This document shows positions 36,101 to 45,865 of a stretch of DNA of 64,000 bases, piece after piece (positions within the stretch are counted from its first letter, which is position 1; every line of letters begins with the position of its first letter). Source of the stretch: Ciona intestinalis (lineage: Eukaryota > Chordata > Ascidiacea > Phlebobranchia > Cionidae); NCBI RefSeq assembly GCF_000224145.3, contig NC_020167.2:7159260-7223259 (forward strand), written 5' to 3'. The position numbers and the translations under genes were made by a program. The notes below the pieces were generated by a model, which did no database searches, was not told the DNA's origin, and saw nothing but the letters and a program-made list of their open reading frames with translations.

Positions 36101-36502
36101 TTCCTTATAAGGATAAATAAATTTATAATTATGTAACTGTGTGGCAAGATTGATTCTGTTAGGTAAGCACATAATGTCCCATATTTCCTAAAAAAACGAC
36201 AGTCGATATAACACGGGTGTTTCATACACCGCATTACTTTGTGGGTGATTGTTTTTTTACTGAACGTTTCCCATCTTACCCAATGTATTATATATGTAAC
36301 TCAATCATTACTATACGTCACTTCAGATCTCCCTAAATACCGAGGACCCGCGCCCGCCCCCAACAGATTTAACATCATGCCAGGCTACAGATGGGATGGC
36401 CTGGATAGGTCAAACGGCTTTGAAAAGAAATATTATGAAAATATCTCCAACAAACAAGCGCTAAAAGACGAGTTTTATAAATGGAGCGTGGGTGACATGT
36501 GA
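33166..36502 (+). CDS. BUD13: BUD13, RES splicing complex subunit, complete, 482 aa
   Basis: Core of the RES complex (BUD13, RBMX2/Snu17, SNIP1/Pml1), which joins the activated spliceosome and helps splice and retain pre-mRNA in the nucleus. Seven phase-matched exons: 33166-33266, 33628-33712, 33780-34433, 34687-34810, 35114-35237, 35558-35742, 36327-36502. The N-terminus [17 protein letters not shown] is the family start. A low-complexity Arg/Ser/Asp region (about 120-265) holds six or seven units of the type [10 protein letters not shown], the ascidian counterpart of the vertebrate repeat region. The conserved C-terminal half includes [20 protein letters not shown], the Snu17-binding segment [20 protein letters not shown] and the end RSNGF...YKWSVGDM. 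Introns 1 and 6 hold SINE fragments. It is convergent with the LRR gene, whose stop lies 192 bp away. Confidence 0.96.
33435..33600 (-). mobile_element. Two SINE 3' fragments in tandem
   Basis: tatccttgcgtggccagaaa and, 90 bp on, tatccttgcttgtccggaaa, each after a GAAT-like tail. In BUD13 intron 1. Confidence 0.6.
36189..36250 (-). mobile_element. SINE fragment
   Basis: acgacagtcgatataacacg, then tttcatacaccgcattactt; in the last BUD13 intron. Confidence 0.5.
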
Positions 36503-36693
36503 TGGAAAGTCAGAAATGTCCTTGGCTATGTACTTCCTCTGAATTATGCATGTGTTGTACAATCATGGCGATATCAAAACAACTGTCGTTGTTTTTAGAA
36601 GAATTCCTTGATAAGAAGTCCAACCGAACATGAATGTCTGCATCTCAGCTATTGTTTGCTTGCCCACAGTGATGTCATAGTGGTCCTTTGTCG

Positions 36694-39600
36694 TCATAAT
36701 TGCTTCCACCAAGCACAAGGAGTGTCTTTCCAAACGTTAATCATCTTAGAAAGTTTGTTTGGCAAATTCTTCTGGCAAAATTTGAGATCCACGTTTATTC
36801 TTTTCAGCGATTGACTTCTCCCAAGTTTGCTTGATATGTGGATTCCCCTAAAAAATTTTAAAACCTCATAAAATTAATAAATCTATTCTAACACGGCATC
36901 CAAAGACCAAGGTCAGGGTAATTAAAACAGCAAAGAAAAGGAATTACTGTTTCTGGTTTAATATTCAACTAAGATAAAAATCGGAATCCGGTGTTTCGGA
37001 ATAAGTAACAGACAAAAAAGTCCAGCAAATTGTATAACATAAAAGATATATGTATTTCGCCTAAATGGCGTTGTCAGTTTGTTATTCAAATGGAATCTTA
37101 GAATAAAAATCATAATGCAAAATATGGGGAAAAGAACCAGTTGCTTAGTGTATTTCCTACCTGTTTCCATATATACTCAGTACTTGCAGATTTTCAAGGG
37201 TGTTTAATGTAGCCGAAATATGGGAAATTTGATTTTGTTCTACAGCAATAAACATAAGCTGTGGTAAACAACGCAAGGAATGCGGCAGCTCAGTCAAATT
37301 ACAATTTCTCATCAGTAAAACCTGGGAACATTGTTTTGTTGAGTAGAAATGAATGTAAACTTACTATATTGCGTGGCCGGAACGACCTATGAGTTACCAC
37401 ATATGGAATTTATTTATCTTCGTGTAGCCGGAAAACGACAACAGTCGTTACAAGACGGATGTTTTGTTTCACACATCTCATGTCAGCTTAAGAATTACCA
37501 GTATCACGTATGTAACTTTGTAGACATTTTTTGTATGGCCGACAATTTAGACAGCTCTTTAGTGACTACATGGTAGATTGAAGAAACTGCAGTTAATGTC
37601 TCGCTCAAGTACACGTATACGTTCACAATGGTAGCAGCGACAAGCCTTGAACCTTGTGGCCCAGGGGATATAACTTCGACGCTTCCATCGCTGTGTATCC
37701 AAAGACAAAATAAAAAGATTTTTCCCAAAAAATAATCACTTACAAATTTACATACGTGGTAAAGGTGCATAAAACGGAACATGTTACAACAACTGTCATT
37801 TTCCGGCCGCGCGATGACATTCAGTTCCTAATCAAGAGTCTATCGATTTTAACTTACTTCTAGTTTATCTAATGGCGACAAATCAGTTATCGGTTCCAGT
37901 AAAGGGTTATCGTCTAGCACCAACACCCTCAATCGTTTTAATTCGAACAATTCATTTGGCAAAACTTCAATATTGCAACTAGAAAACACATTTTTAGTTT
38001 AAATATTGTAAAATACAGCAAGAATGGGTTTACTGTGCGGTAAACTGAGCTATTATGTTATGTGGTTTTCCGATTTTTTGGGCACGCAGATATTTTAGTA
38101 TGGTGGGGTAACATGGAACATGTTTTCACTTTAATTTCTCATCCCATTTAATAGTAAACAAATAACATTAAAAAAATATAAAACCATATCCTCACGACTC
38201 CCATAGACCGTTGTTAATTGTTTAAAACACTATCAAAATATTTGAATTTTATGTGCTAAAGGTGTCCCGTCTTTTCCCACTCTATAATACATACCTGCCG
38301 ATGTTAAGGTGCTGTAGCTTTGATAATCGACCAAGATCCGAGAAATCAGCCAAGTAAGGATTATTGTAAACCTCCAGCGCACGTAGTTGAATGTATTCCA
38401 GCATGTCGGATGGAAAGCTAAGACTGAAAATATTTTCAATTTAATCTAAAAGTTTAGATGCAAAATTTTATCGTTTTTTTTATTCTCACGTGATGGGAAT
38501 ACTTTTCAGGTTATAACATAGGTGTTATGTCGCGTACTATATTAGGGCTATGGGGTATGATGGATATTTTCTAATCATGTTTTTTTAACAATGCTGTATA
38601 AGAGTCGTGAGAATACGGTTATATAGTTCTGTAAATATATATGCGCATCGGGCACTCCTGGTTTCGAACTTTTACCGTCAAGGATATAACGAGTCAGGCT
38701 ACATCACTGTCAAGTTTTCTTTATTTATAAATATTAACCGCTGGCGTTTTATATTTACCGAATTTCGATCTTCCTAAATAACTTGACGAGCCGTGATTTT
38801 CGTTCCTCATTAACTGGTGTCAGGAACAGAATCATGAAAGAGTTTCCTTGTCAGGCAAGACCACGGTTTATTAAACACAAACCGTGTCACAGACTGTATT
38901 CAGTGCACCGGTGTCGTAAAAAATGTTCCGGGCATGATATTTGGTCCGACCTTTAGCGCATATATGTATGTGTATATTGGCGCGTTGCGGGCAAATACGC
39001 AATAATTGCAACCGGACCATATTTTACCGTATACTCGGAACAAAAATCTTGGAAACTTTCTTTAATCAAATCTTCTGATCTTAGGTGTTGTTTTTTTTTC
39101 ACCTTGTAAGTTGGCAGTTCTTCATCGCTGCCACTCTCAAGAGAGGGATTTTCCCCAGAAACTTGACGTCATCTAGTCGTTCATTCCCATCAAGTCTTAT
39201 TGCTTGTAGTAATTCCAAACGAGTCGCATTTTCTGGCACATTCTCTAGTTTTGATTTTCTTAAATCCAGTGTCCTAAATTCCGAAAACAGTTTTAACGCC
39301 TTGGTAAAGAAGAAGTAATATCTGTCATTCGCCATTCGCCGTGGCAGCCGAGTGGACGGTATTCTTGTATAAGACATTTTATGAAAAATGCGCCTAACCA
39401 GAGGTTCCTATATTGGTTATCTAAATTATCAGCTATACGGTACAACAACCAAAAAGAAAAAAAAGTCCTAAATTAATCATTCACAAAGTTACATACATGG
39501 TAACTCGTAAGCTGGCACGAGGTGTATGGGAAAAAACACCCGTCCCCTAACGACCATCATTGTCCCCCCGAATAAATAAGTTACATTCATTCGGCATTCA

Positions 39601-40198
39601 TTCAAATGCATTGAATTTTGACTGCACAAAAATTTATCGTCCCCGCATTCCTCTCACCACACATCCACGCCTTAATAACAACGGTGCGGAATATTACGGA
39701 TTAAAAATCGATTATTGCAACGAAATGAAACCACAACAGTTTCCCACGAGGGAGGATACGTGACCAATATACGATAAATCATATCATACTGTTTGCTTAA
39801 TATAATGAAGATAAATTCGTAATTATAGATATGGTTTAACAAACAAATATAGAATTATTCATCCACGCGCGGCCAAAAAAACGACGGTCGTTATGACATG
39901 GATGTTTTGTTTCATTCACCGCATGCCCGCTTACAAGTAACCACGTATATGTAACTTTGTGGATAATTCATTTTGGGACCATTTTTTAATTTATGGTTCA
40001 AGCAATTTTCGCTATGTCTCTTGCGCAAGTACACGTACATAACACTATTTCGAAAATACAATAGTAATCCCAGACGATTTAAATATTCTAACCTATGACG
40101 CAAGACTTTACTTACTGATACGTGAACTTGGTATCCGGCGAAATGACCCACGTTCTTTTTGACATGAGCGACCGCAAAACTTTCAAGGTGAACCTCAT
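36694..40198 (-). CDS. Intracellular leucine-rich-repeat protein, complete, 312 aa
   Basis: Six phase-matched exons: 40198-40116, 39393-39103, 38423-38295, 37978-37858, 37321-37161, 36847-36694. At least six LRR units between about residues 60 and 290: FRTLDLRKSKLENVPENATR, LQAIRLDGNERLDD, LRVAAMKNCQLTSL, LRALEVYNNPYLADFSDL, LQHLNIGSCNIEVLPNEL, LRVLVLDDNPLLEPITDL, LLMRNCNLT, LQVLSIYGNRG. No signal peptide or membrane span, so it is probably cytosolic. The C-terminus (NVWKDTPCAWWKQL) is a short non-LRR tail. Closest known type is the plain scaffold LRRs; no orthologue is recognised. An LRR exon boundary lies 6 bp from a MITE (38097-38288). Confidence 0.85.
37348..37690 (-). mobile_element. SINE, diverged, with a partial extra 3' end
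   Basis: Begins ttactatattgcgtggccgg, then repeats ttatcttcgtgtagccggaa, cagtcgttacaagacgg, the middle block and gtagcagcgacaagccttg; head decayed. In LRR-gene intron 4. Confidence 0.65.
38097..38288 (-). mobile_element. MITE M1 next to an LRR-gene donor
   Basis: agtatggtggggtaacatgg to tcttttcccactctataata. It ends 6 bp from the donor side of exon 3 (38295). Confidence 0.8.
38541..38638 (+). mobile_element. M1-related fragment
   Basis: attagggctatggggtatga and agagtcgtgagaatacggtt; the right end is lost. Confidence 0.45.
39483..39602 (+). mobile_element. SINE 3' fragment
   Basis: aactcgtaagctggcacgag and taaataagttacattcattc. In LRR-gene intron 1. Confidence 0.7.
39853..40040 (-). mobile_element. 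SINE fragment
   Basis: ccacgcgcggccaaaaaaac, cggtcgttatgacatggatg and acaagtaaccacgtatatgt; in LRR-gene intron 1, reverse. Confidence 0.65.
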
Positions 40199-41387
40199 TT
40201 TAACCGAGTGACGTACATCGTCTTGCCGTTTGCATTCTGCGGTAAGTGAGCGAGCGGGAGACGGGGAGAGGTGAGATCTCGATGTAACCTAAAACGGCGC
40301 ATATAACGGTTTAAGTTGCTTTTGGATTTATATTACTGTGGGGTAAGAGGGATACATATAATATCCCATTTTGAAAAAAAAGGACCACCTTACTCGAACA
40401 TAAAATACCCTAAATCCATTTTTAAAAGAAATATAGTAATTTGTTTATATTAAAGCTTTTTTTTTTCTTTGGCCACGACAACAAAAAAGATCGTATTATT
40501 TAAAAAAATTGAGTTTGCCAGAAAAGCGACAGTCGTTAACCTCGCACACTATAAACACGGGTGTGGAAAACGCCGAGTTAAAGCTTGGCTGTTAAAGTCA
40601 ACTGTTAAACGTACCTGTAAATTTTCACTTATGCACTGCTGACAGGCAGAGTTGAATTTCGTCCCAGATTTTGTAGATTGGCGATCGACTTCTTTTAACA
40701 ACGTCATTTAGAACAATACAAGTAATTCTCAGCCTACAGATCTGTCATCACTAACACTTACATTGGTTCACGCCTCTTAACAGTCAAGTACCTCACTTAT
40801 CGCTCAATCCCTGAAGCGTAAAAACAAAATCGTCTCTTTCATTATTTCTTTCATGTATAAAATACCCTTCGCCATCTGCGTGCAAAAGCATAACCACAAC
40901 AAGCCATAATGTTTCCGAAACTCTCACCGAAAAGCGGCCGCCTCACACCCGAGTGTGGGCTCGAGTTACTCATATTTGATGTGAACATGATATACCAGCA
41001 ACTGTAATACCTTCTATATTTAATGAGACTCTTCGCCCGTGTATGTCAAACACAAGATTAAATCAAAACCGTTCAATAATTAATGCGTCAGATTTACAAG
41101 GCAATAGTTAACGTTTTGGCCAATACACGTTGTCAGCAATGAATCAGCAGTTCTGTGCCCCACTGACCTTTTGCACATATTCCTTCAGTCATTGTTCCAG
41201 CCATCCTTTATTGGCATACGGTCCAATTTACAGTTAATAATGAAAATTTGCATTTATAGTAGGCCGAAGTAAGATGGTTAATAAACTTCTACACGCATTC
41301 CCAGAGTCATTGTTTCCCAGCGAAGTCCATTTTAGATTGACACGATGCTTTTTTCGATTCACATATTATGAAATTTTACATTTATCA
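40199..41387. other. Gene-free stretch upstream of the LRR gene
   Basis: Holds a decayed M1 end (40328-40370) and a SINE scrap (40510-40563, agcgacagtcgttaacctcg); nothing coding is seen. Confidence 0.5.
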
Positions 41388-41550
41388 GGTTGGGGTAAAA
41401 CGGTCCTTTTTTTTATTTTTTTATCATCCTATTTGGTAGCAAACAAAGATAATTGACCGATTATGTAACCGGTTCCTCACATGTCCAAAATACGATTAGG
41501 AAATATTATATACAAACAGTATCCATCTTACGCAACAGCACTATACATAC
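41388..41550 (-). mobile_element. M1-related MITE, short subfamily
   Basis: aggttggggtaaaacggtcc, tggtagcaaacaaagataat and atccatcttacgcaacagca. Confidence 0.6.
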
Positions 41551-41867
41551 ATACGCACTTACCAACTCGTTTAAAATCATAAACCGTACTGTATATACAA
41601 CACACAGCGTGTTTAATATGTAGGTACATAGAGCGCATTATGGCCAAGGGCAACAAATTTATAATTTGTATTTTCAAATTACCGCCATTAACAGTACCGT
41701 GTTGCTAAATGTCCCTTTTGTTCCGTTATCATAATTTTACGGAATAAAAAGTTTTTGTATCTTCTCAGTGTACCACTGCGGTTTAAATCTTATAAGCTAT
41801 AACGAAAAGAAGAAAAAACGACAACTCCTTAATCGTACCATATATGAACCACATATATTGCTATATA

Positions 41868-42001
41868 GTAATCAAAGAACATTCAAAGAATTATAAAACC
41901 GTTTTCTCACGACTCCCATAGACCTTTGTTAATTGTTTAAAACACGATCAAGATATTTGGACATTTTGTGCAAAAGTTGTCCCATCTCCCTCGTCCTATT
42001 A
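41868..42001 (-). mobile_element. MITE M1, left end missing
   Basis: Starts at gtaatcaaagaacattcaaa and ends gtcccatctccctcgtccta. Confidence 0.7.
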
Positions 42002-42460
42002 TACCACAAAATGATATACGATAAAAAGTCATAAAACATGCAATATCTAACTCAAGCTATATAGTCCTGATGCTTACTCAAATCTTAACCATCTACTAAA
42101 ACAATCCACTTCGTCCTTTTAAAGCAATCAATGTAAATCTCACCACGTAGTAATTTAACCGTCAATTAATCACCCGTTAGAACGCAATCAATAATAGGGA
42201 ACATGCGGAGAGCATCAAATTAAAATAAAAGCCGTTGTTGAAATGGCTGTTGTTACGGCACCTGGATTAGAAAAACACTTCATTAATTTAAGTAATTCGT
42301 CAATTGGATTGAACCTTTTATTTCATTTTTTTTAACTTAATTTATACCATTTTTTTCTTTTTTTTAAAGTAATTTCACACTTTAATTAAATTGTTTACTT
42401 TTATTTGTTTCTAATTTAGGCCATTTTTTTCTAAATTGGTTCCTCACTTTAATTGAACGT

Positions 42461-42775
42461 NNNNNNNNNNNNNNNNNNNNNNNNNNNNNNNNNNNNNNNN
42501 NNNNNNNNNNNNNNNNNNNNNNNNNNNNNNNNNNNNNNNNNNNNNNNNNNNNNNNNNNNNNNNNNNNNNNNNNNNNNNNNNNNNNNNNNNNNNNNNNNNN
42601 NNNNNNNNNNNNNNNNNNNNNNNNNNNNNNNNNNNNNNNNNNNNNNNNNNNNNNNNNNNNNNNNNNNNNNNNNNNNNNNNNNNNNNNNNNNNNNNNNNNN
42701 NNNNNNNNNNNNNNNNNNNNNNNNNNNNNNNNNNNNNNNNNNNNNNNNNNNNNNNNNNNNNNNNNNNNNNNNNNN
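42461..42775. other. Assembly gap (315 N)
   Basis: Run of N. It interrupts a MITE whose remainder starts right after it. Confidence 0.99.
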
Positions 42776-42845
42776 GTACACCTGTTTATTTTCTTGTACC
42801 CATTTGGTGGTAAACAAAAAAACATTAAAATAATTATAAAAACGT
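42776..42845 (-). mobile_element. MITE M1 fragment at gap edge
   Basis: gtacacctgtttattttctt and tttggtggtaaacaaaaaaa; the left end is in the gap and the element is cut off by the next copy. Confidence 0.6.
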
Positions 42846-43033
42846 GTTGGGGGGGGAATGTGACACTTGTAGCACACATAACATCCAAATATCCTGATAT
42901 TGTTTTAAACAATTAACAATAATGGTCTGTGGGAGTTGTGAAGAAATGGTTTTATAACTCTATGTATGTTCTTTGTATAAATTTGATGAGAATATAGACT
43001 AAACAGAAGTCCGATCTTCCTTCACCCTATACT
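42846..43033 (+). mobile_element. MITE M1
   Basis: gttggggggggaatgtgaca to cgatcttccttcaccctata with full core. Confidence 0.7.
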
Positions 43034-43998
43034 GTTCATATTTTTATAGATAGAGTAGCGTTATAAACTACTATTCCATATATTCATAATTGAGCTTGTT
43101 TTTATTTTTCTGATTACTCTTTTGCTTTTGCCTAAAAGAATTAGCTCTTTACGTTTAGATAAAACAAACAAATCTCATCTTAACTTTTCAATGCTGTCAA
43201 AACATCTTTTCTGCTTGGCTATTCCACTTTTATTCTTTCCCACAAAACTTTAACTGCTGTCTCGTAAAATATTCAATTATATTTCAAACCAATTCAAGCA
43301 CACCGATAGCGGGTGAGCAATTTAAGTCTCTTATGTGATTGACTGTTATAACTGAACAAAACACCACGGAGTTGCATTTCATATATAAGACACGATTTCA
43401 ATCTTTTGCATTTCGTTTCCCATATACGCGTCGCCTTCAACTCGTTTTTATATTTTTGAACATGCATAATTTAAAAGTGATTATTACTTCTCGATCGTTG
43501 GCCAAATTATGCAGAGAAAACACCCCGGCACTTGATAGCAATCATCAAGATAATAAATTAATTGGATTGAATTAGCCGCGCATATTGGCAGTGAAGCCGC
43601 CAATCAATTTTTTTGTAAAAGCAAAAAAAAATTAATTTCTGCAAAAAAATAAAAACAACTAAAAGATTCGAATTGTTGGTAATGTTTCATTATCTTAACC
43701 ATGTTATATATGGTTGAAATGAACAAAAAGTTTATGCTCATACCCACTAGAAAGAATGAAATAGTAAACATTTTTTTTGAAATGCAACATGCATTAAATA
43801 TGTACTGCCCATGGCGCCCTCTATAACAGAGAAGGGCGCCATGGTACTGCCCCATAATCTCCTTTTTAACCAGTAAGCTTAAAATACTTTTTTTACCCTA
43901 CAAAATTTTTTATTTCGTTTGAGTCTAATTTTTTTTATATATCATTTACCTAAATAAGTCTGGTATGGAATTTTAATCGTGTATATAATTTTACATGG
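43034..43998. other. AT-rich spacer with one palindrome
   Basis: No gene seen. It contains a perfect inverted repeat at 43809-43844 (arms ccatggcgccct and agggcgccatgg, 12-base loop). Confidence 0.5.
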
Positions 43999-44042
43999 CC
44001 ACCTGGTGGTAAGCAATATACCCATTGTTTACCGCTAGGTGG
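43999..44042. repeat. Imperfect hairpin upstream of the LINE target
   Basis: Arms ccacctggtggtaagcaat and attgtttaccgctaggtgg pair at 16 of 19 positions around a 6-base loop. Part of it resembles the SINE middle block. Confidence 0.45.
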
Positions 44043-44104
44043 AGATTCTATCGCGAATTGGTTCTGACGATTGATGACATTTATCATTATCATTCACGTT
44101 TAGT

Positions 44105-44682
44105 ATGGCTAGCGGACGGTTGTCCGCAAGGGCAGCACCTGAAAGGGCCAGCTTCGCTCAGATGGTGGCAGCTAATACACCAGGAATAGTGTTTAAAAGA
44201 CCAACATGCCTTATGTTTAGAACGAACAAGCTAATGTCAAGAAGCGAGATAATATTTCTGTTAAAAGAAGCAGGTTTTACAAAAAACAGAATAGCTGGCA
44301 TTGCAGCAATGAAAGGTAACAAAGTGGATATCACCTGTGTTACCAGGCAGAATGTTCTGGATCTGTTCGAAAAGTTAACGACAGTAAACGAAATTTACGG
44401 CCTTCGACTGTACGAATCCGACATTGTAAATGTAGTAATAGGATGGGTTCCAATACCCTTTCCTGAGAAAACGCTGCTGGAACACATTGAAAAGGAATAT
44501 GGCAAACCAATTAAAAGCACTCACAAAATAGATAAAGATGGGTTCAAGACCGGAGTCAGATACATAACAATGAAAAGAGAAGATGTGGAAAAAAACCCGA
44601 TTCCCAGTTATATCGTAGTTAACAATCTTGAGTTTTATGTCTCATACTTTGGCCAAAAGATTACATGCAAATATTGCTCAAA
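44105..44682 (+). CDS. LINE ORF1, N-terminal 192 codons (gap-truncated)
   Basis: Nucleic-acid-binding ORF1 type protein. It begins MASGRLSARAAPERASFAQM, continues through an RRM-like alpha-beta stretch (EIIFLLKEAGFTKNRIAGIA, VDITCVTRQNVLDLFEKL, YGLRLYESDIVNVVIGWVPI) and reaches KITCKYCS, the likely start of a CCHC zinc knuckle, where the gap begins. No stop is seen before the gap. Encoded on the sense strand of the element. Assignment to LINE rests on position, the zinc-knuckle-like motif and the 3' ORF. Confidence 0.65.
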
Positions 44683-44732
44683 NNNNNNNNNNNNNNNNNN
44701 NNNNNNNNNNNNNNNNNNNNNNNNNNNNNNNN
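44683..44732. other. Assembly gap (50 N) inside the LINE
   Basis: Run of 50 N, a common placeholder length, so true size is unknown. A complete LINE would need several kilobases here. Confidence 0.95.
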
Positions 44733-45191
44733 AATTACTTCTGTACCTTAAAAACAAAATTCCGCTCATTCCAAATAAAAGTAAACAACCTGGCGATAAT
44801 AACAAATGATAAACTATTCAAATTCGGAATTGTTGACTCAGGCCAATGCGTTTTTTGTGAGAGTGCACTGGAAACAGTGCATCATATTTTCTGCACATGC
44901 CCCAAAGTAATTTTATTCTGGAAAGAAGTTTCCGACTGGATATGTGCCACTTTACGCACCCCTTTTGTATTTCAAGATGAGCATTTTCTTTTTGGTGTGA
45001 GTGATAACCCGATAGTTTCTTGCTTATTACTATGTGCTCGCTTTTGTGTATACCGCTCTAAAGTAGCAAAGAATGAACCGAAATTGCACATGTTCTTAAG
45101 TGATGTAAACAGAATGAAAAACGAAGAATGGATAATAGCAAAAAGCAAAAATAAGAAAGATGTGCATAACTTAAAATGGAGTAACTTTTAA
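44733..45191 (+). CDS. LINE ORF2 C-terminal end (gap-truncated)
   Basis: Last 152 codons. Contains NDKLFKFGIVDSGQCVFCES and ALETVHHIFCTCPKVILFWK, giving the C-x2-C-x7-H-x4-C finger followed by a tryptophan-rich helix that ends many L1/Tx1-type reverse transcriptases. The stop at 45189-45191 is followed by a 90-base 3' UTR and poly-A. The upstream part lies in the gap. Confidence 0.7.
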   Translation, partial: NYFCTLKTKFRSFQIKVNNLAIITNDKLFKFGIVDSGQCVFCESALETVHHIFCTCPKVILFWKEVSDWICATLRTPFVFQDEHFLFGVSDNPIVSCLLLCARFCVYRSKVAKNEPKLHMFLSDVNRMKNEEWIIAKSKNKKDVHNLKWSNF

Positions 45192-45273
45192 AAGTCAATT
45201 ATATACATCGTATTTTCTATTTGCTGCTGTGTATTTTCAACCAACTGTGCTGTTGCGCCTTTTTATTATAATA

Positions 45274-45313
<40 letters not shown>

Positions 45314-45324
45314 CATTTATCATT

Positions 45325-45388
45325 ATCTTTGCGTGGTGGCGGTATCGTAGCTAATTCGGTTTATCCGAGGCGCGATTATTGCTAGTTA
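45325..45388 (+). pseudogene. U4 snRNA 5'-domain copy (probable pseudogene)
   Basis: Reads atctttgcgtggtggcggta, tcgtagctaattcggtttat, ccgaggcgcgattattgcta, matching the first ~62 nt of vertebrate U4 (5' stem-loop and U6-pairing regions) with about six differences. Sequence after 45388 does not match the U4 3' domain, and no Sm site plus 3' hairpin is evident, so I treat it as a truncated copy; a diverged true gene is less likely. Confidence 0.7.
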
Positions 45389-45865
45389 ATAAATATTTTT
45401 AAAAAAGTGAAATTTATCGATTACATTTGCATTAAAACCTATTGTTCAAAGCTTTTTCACTAAAGATTTCCTGGAGTCGTTGTACTGAGGGAAGTAAAAC
45501 TTTTTACGTCTCATGTTGTTAATATTTAAAAAATATTGATGTTGACTAGACTCAGTATGTAGGACATTTGAAAACGCCTTTCAGAGTCGTGAGGCTTTGA
45601 TCAGTGTTTAGTTTTGTAAGAGTTCTTTGCTTATTCCCAATTAGGACGAGAGAAAAGAGAAAAACTTGAACTGTATTATCCCACCCTACTATACGAATTT
45701 TAACATAGAATTGTGCATATGGAAAATTTATTCGGTGCAATGTTATATATGGCCAACAGGTATGTCAAAGAAACGACTGATACAAACAGGTAGAAACATG
45801 CAAGCAAGGTAAATAGTTATGCAGATAATTAGAAGAATGATTATCATGAAGTACTTCAGCCAACT
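45389..45865. other. Spacer downstream of the kinase gene
   Basis: Apart from the M1 right half (45585-45694), nothing coding is seen. A possible extra kinase exon is noted in the kinase entry. Confidence 0.4.
45585..45694 (+). mobile_element. MITE M1, right half
   Basis: agtcgtgaggctttgatcag to ttatcccaccctactatac. Confidence 0.6.

Larger units (their letters stand above)
44092..45311 (+). mobile_element. Non-LTR (LINE) retrotransposon, mostly hidden by a 50-N gap
   Basis: Flanked by a 16-bp target duplication gacatttatcattatc (44076-44091 and 45312-45327). Starts 13 bp before an ORF1 ATG and ends in about 36 A. The left ORF and the right ORF tail are joined only across the gap, so the real middle (end of ORF1, endonuclease, reverse transcriptase) is missing from this assembly. 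The C-terminal C-x2-C-x7-H-x4-C finger and poly-A tail suggest an L1/Tx1-like clade; this was not tested. Confidence 0.8.

Noticed and set aside
44105-44809. Reading ORF1 through the N run into downstream sequence as one protein
   Set aside because: The gap size is unknown, so the parts are treated as separate pieces of a LINE.
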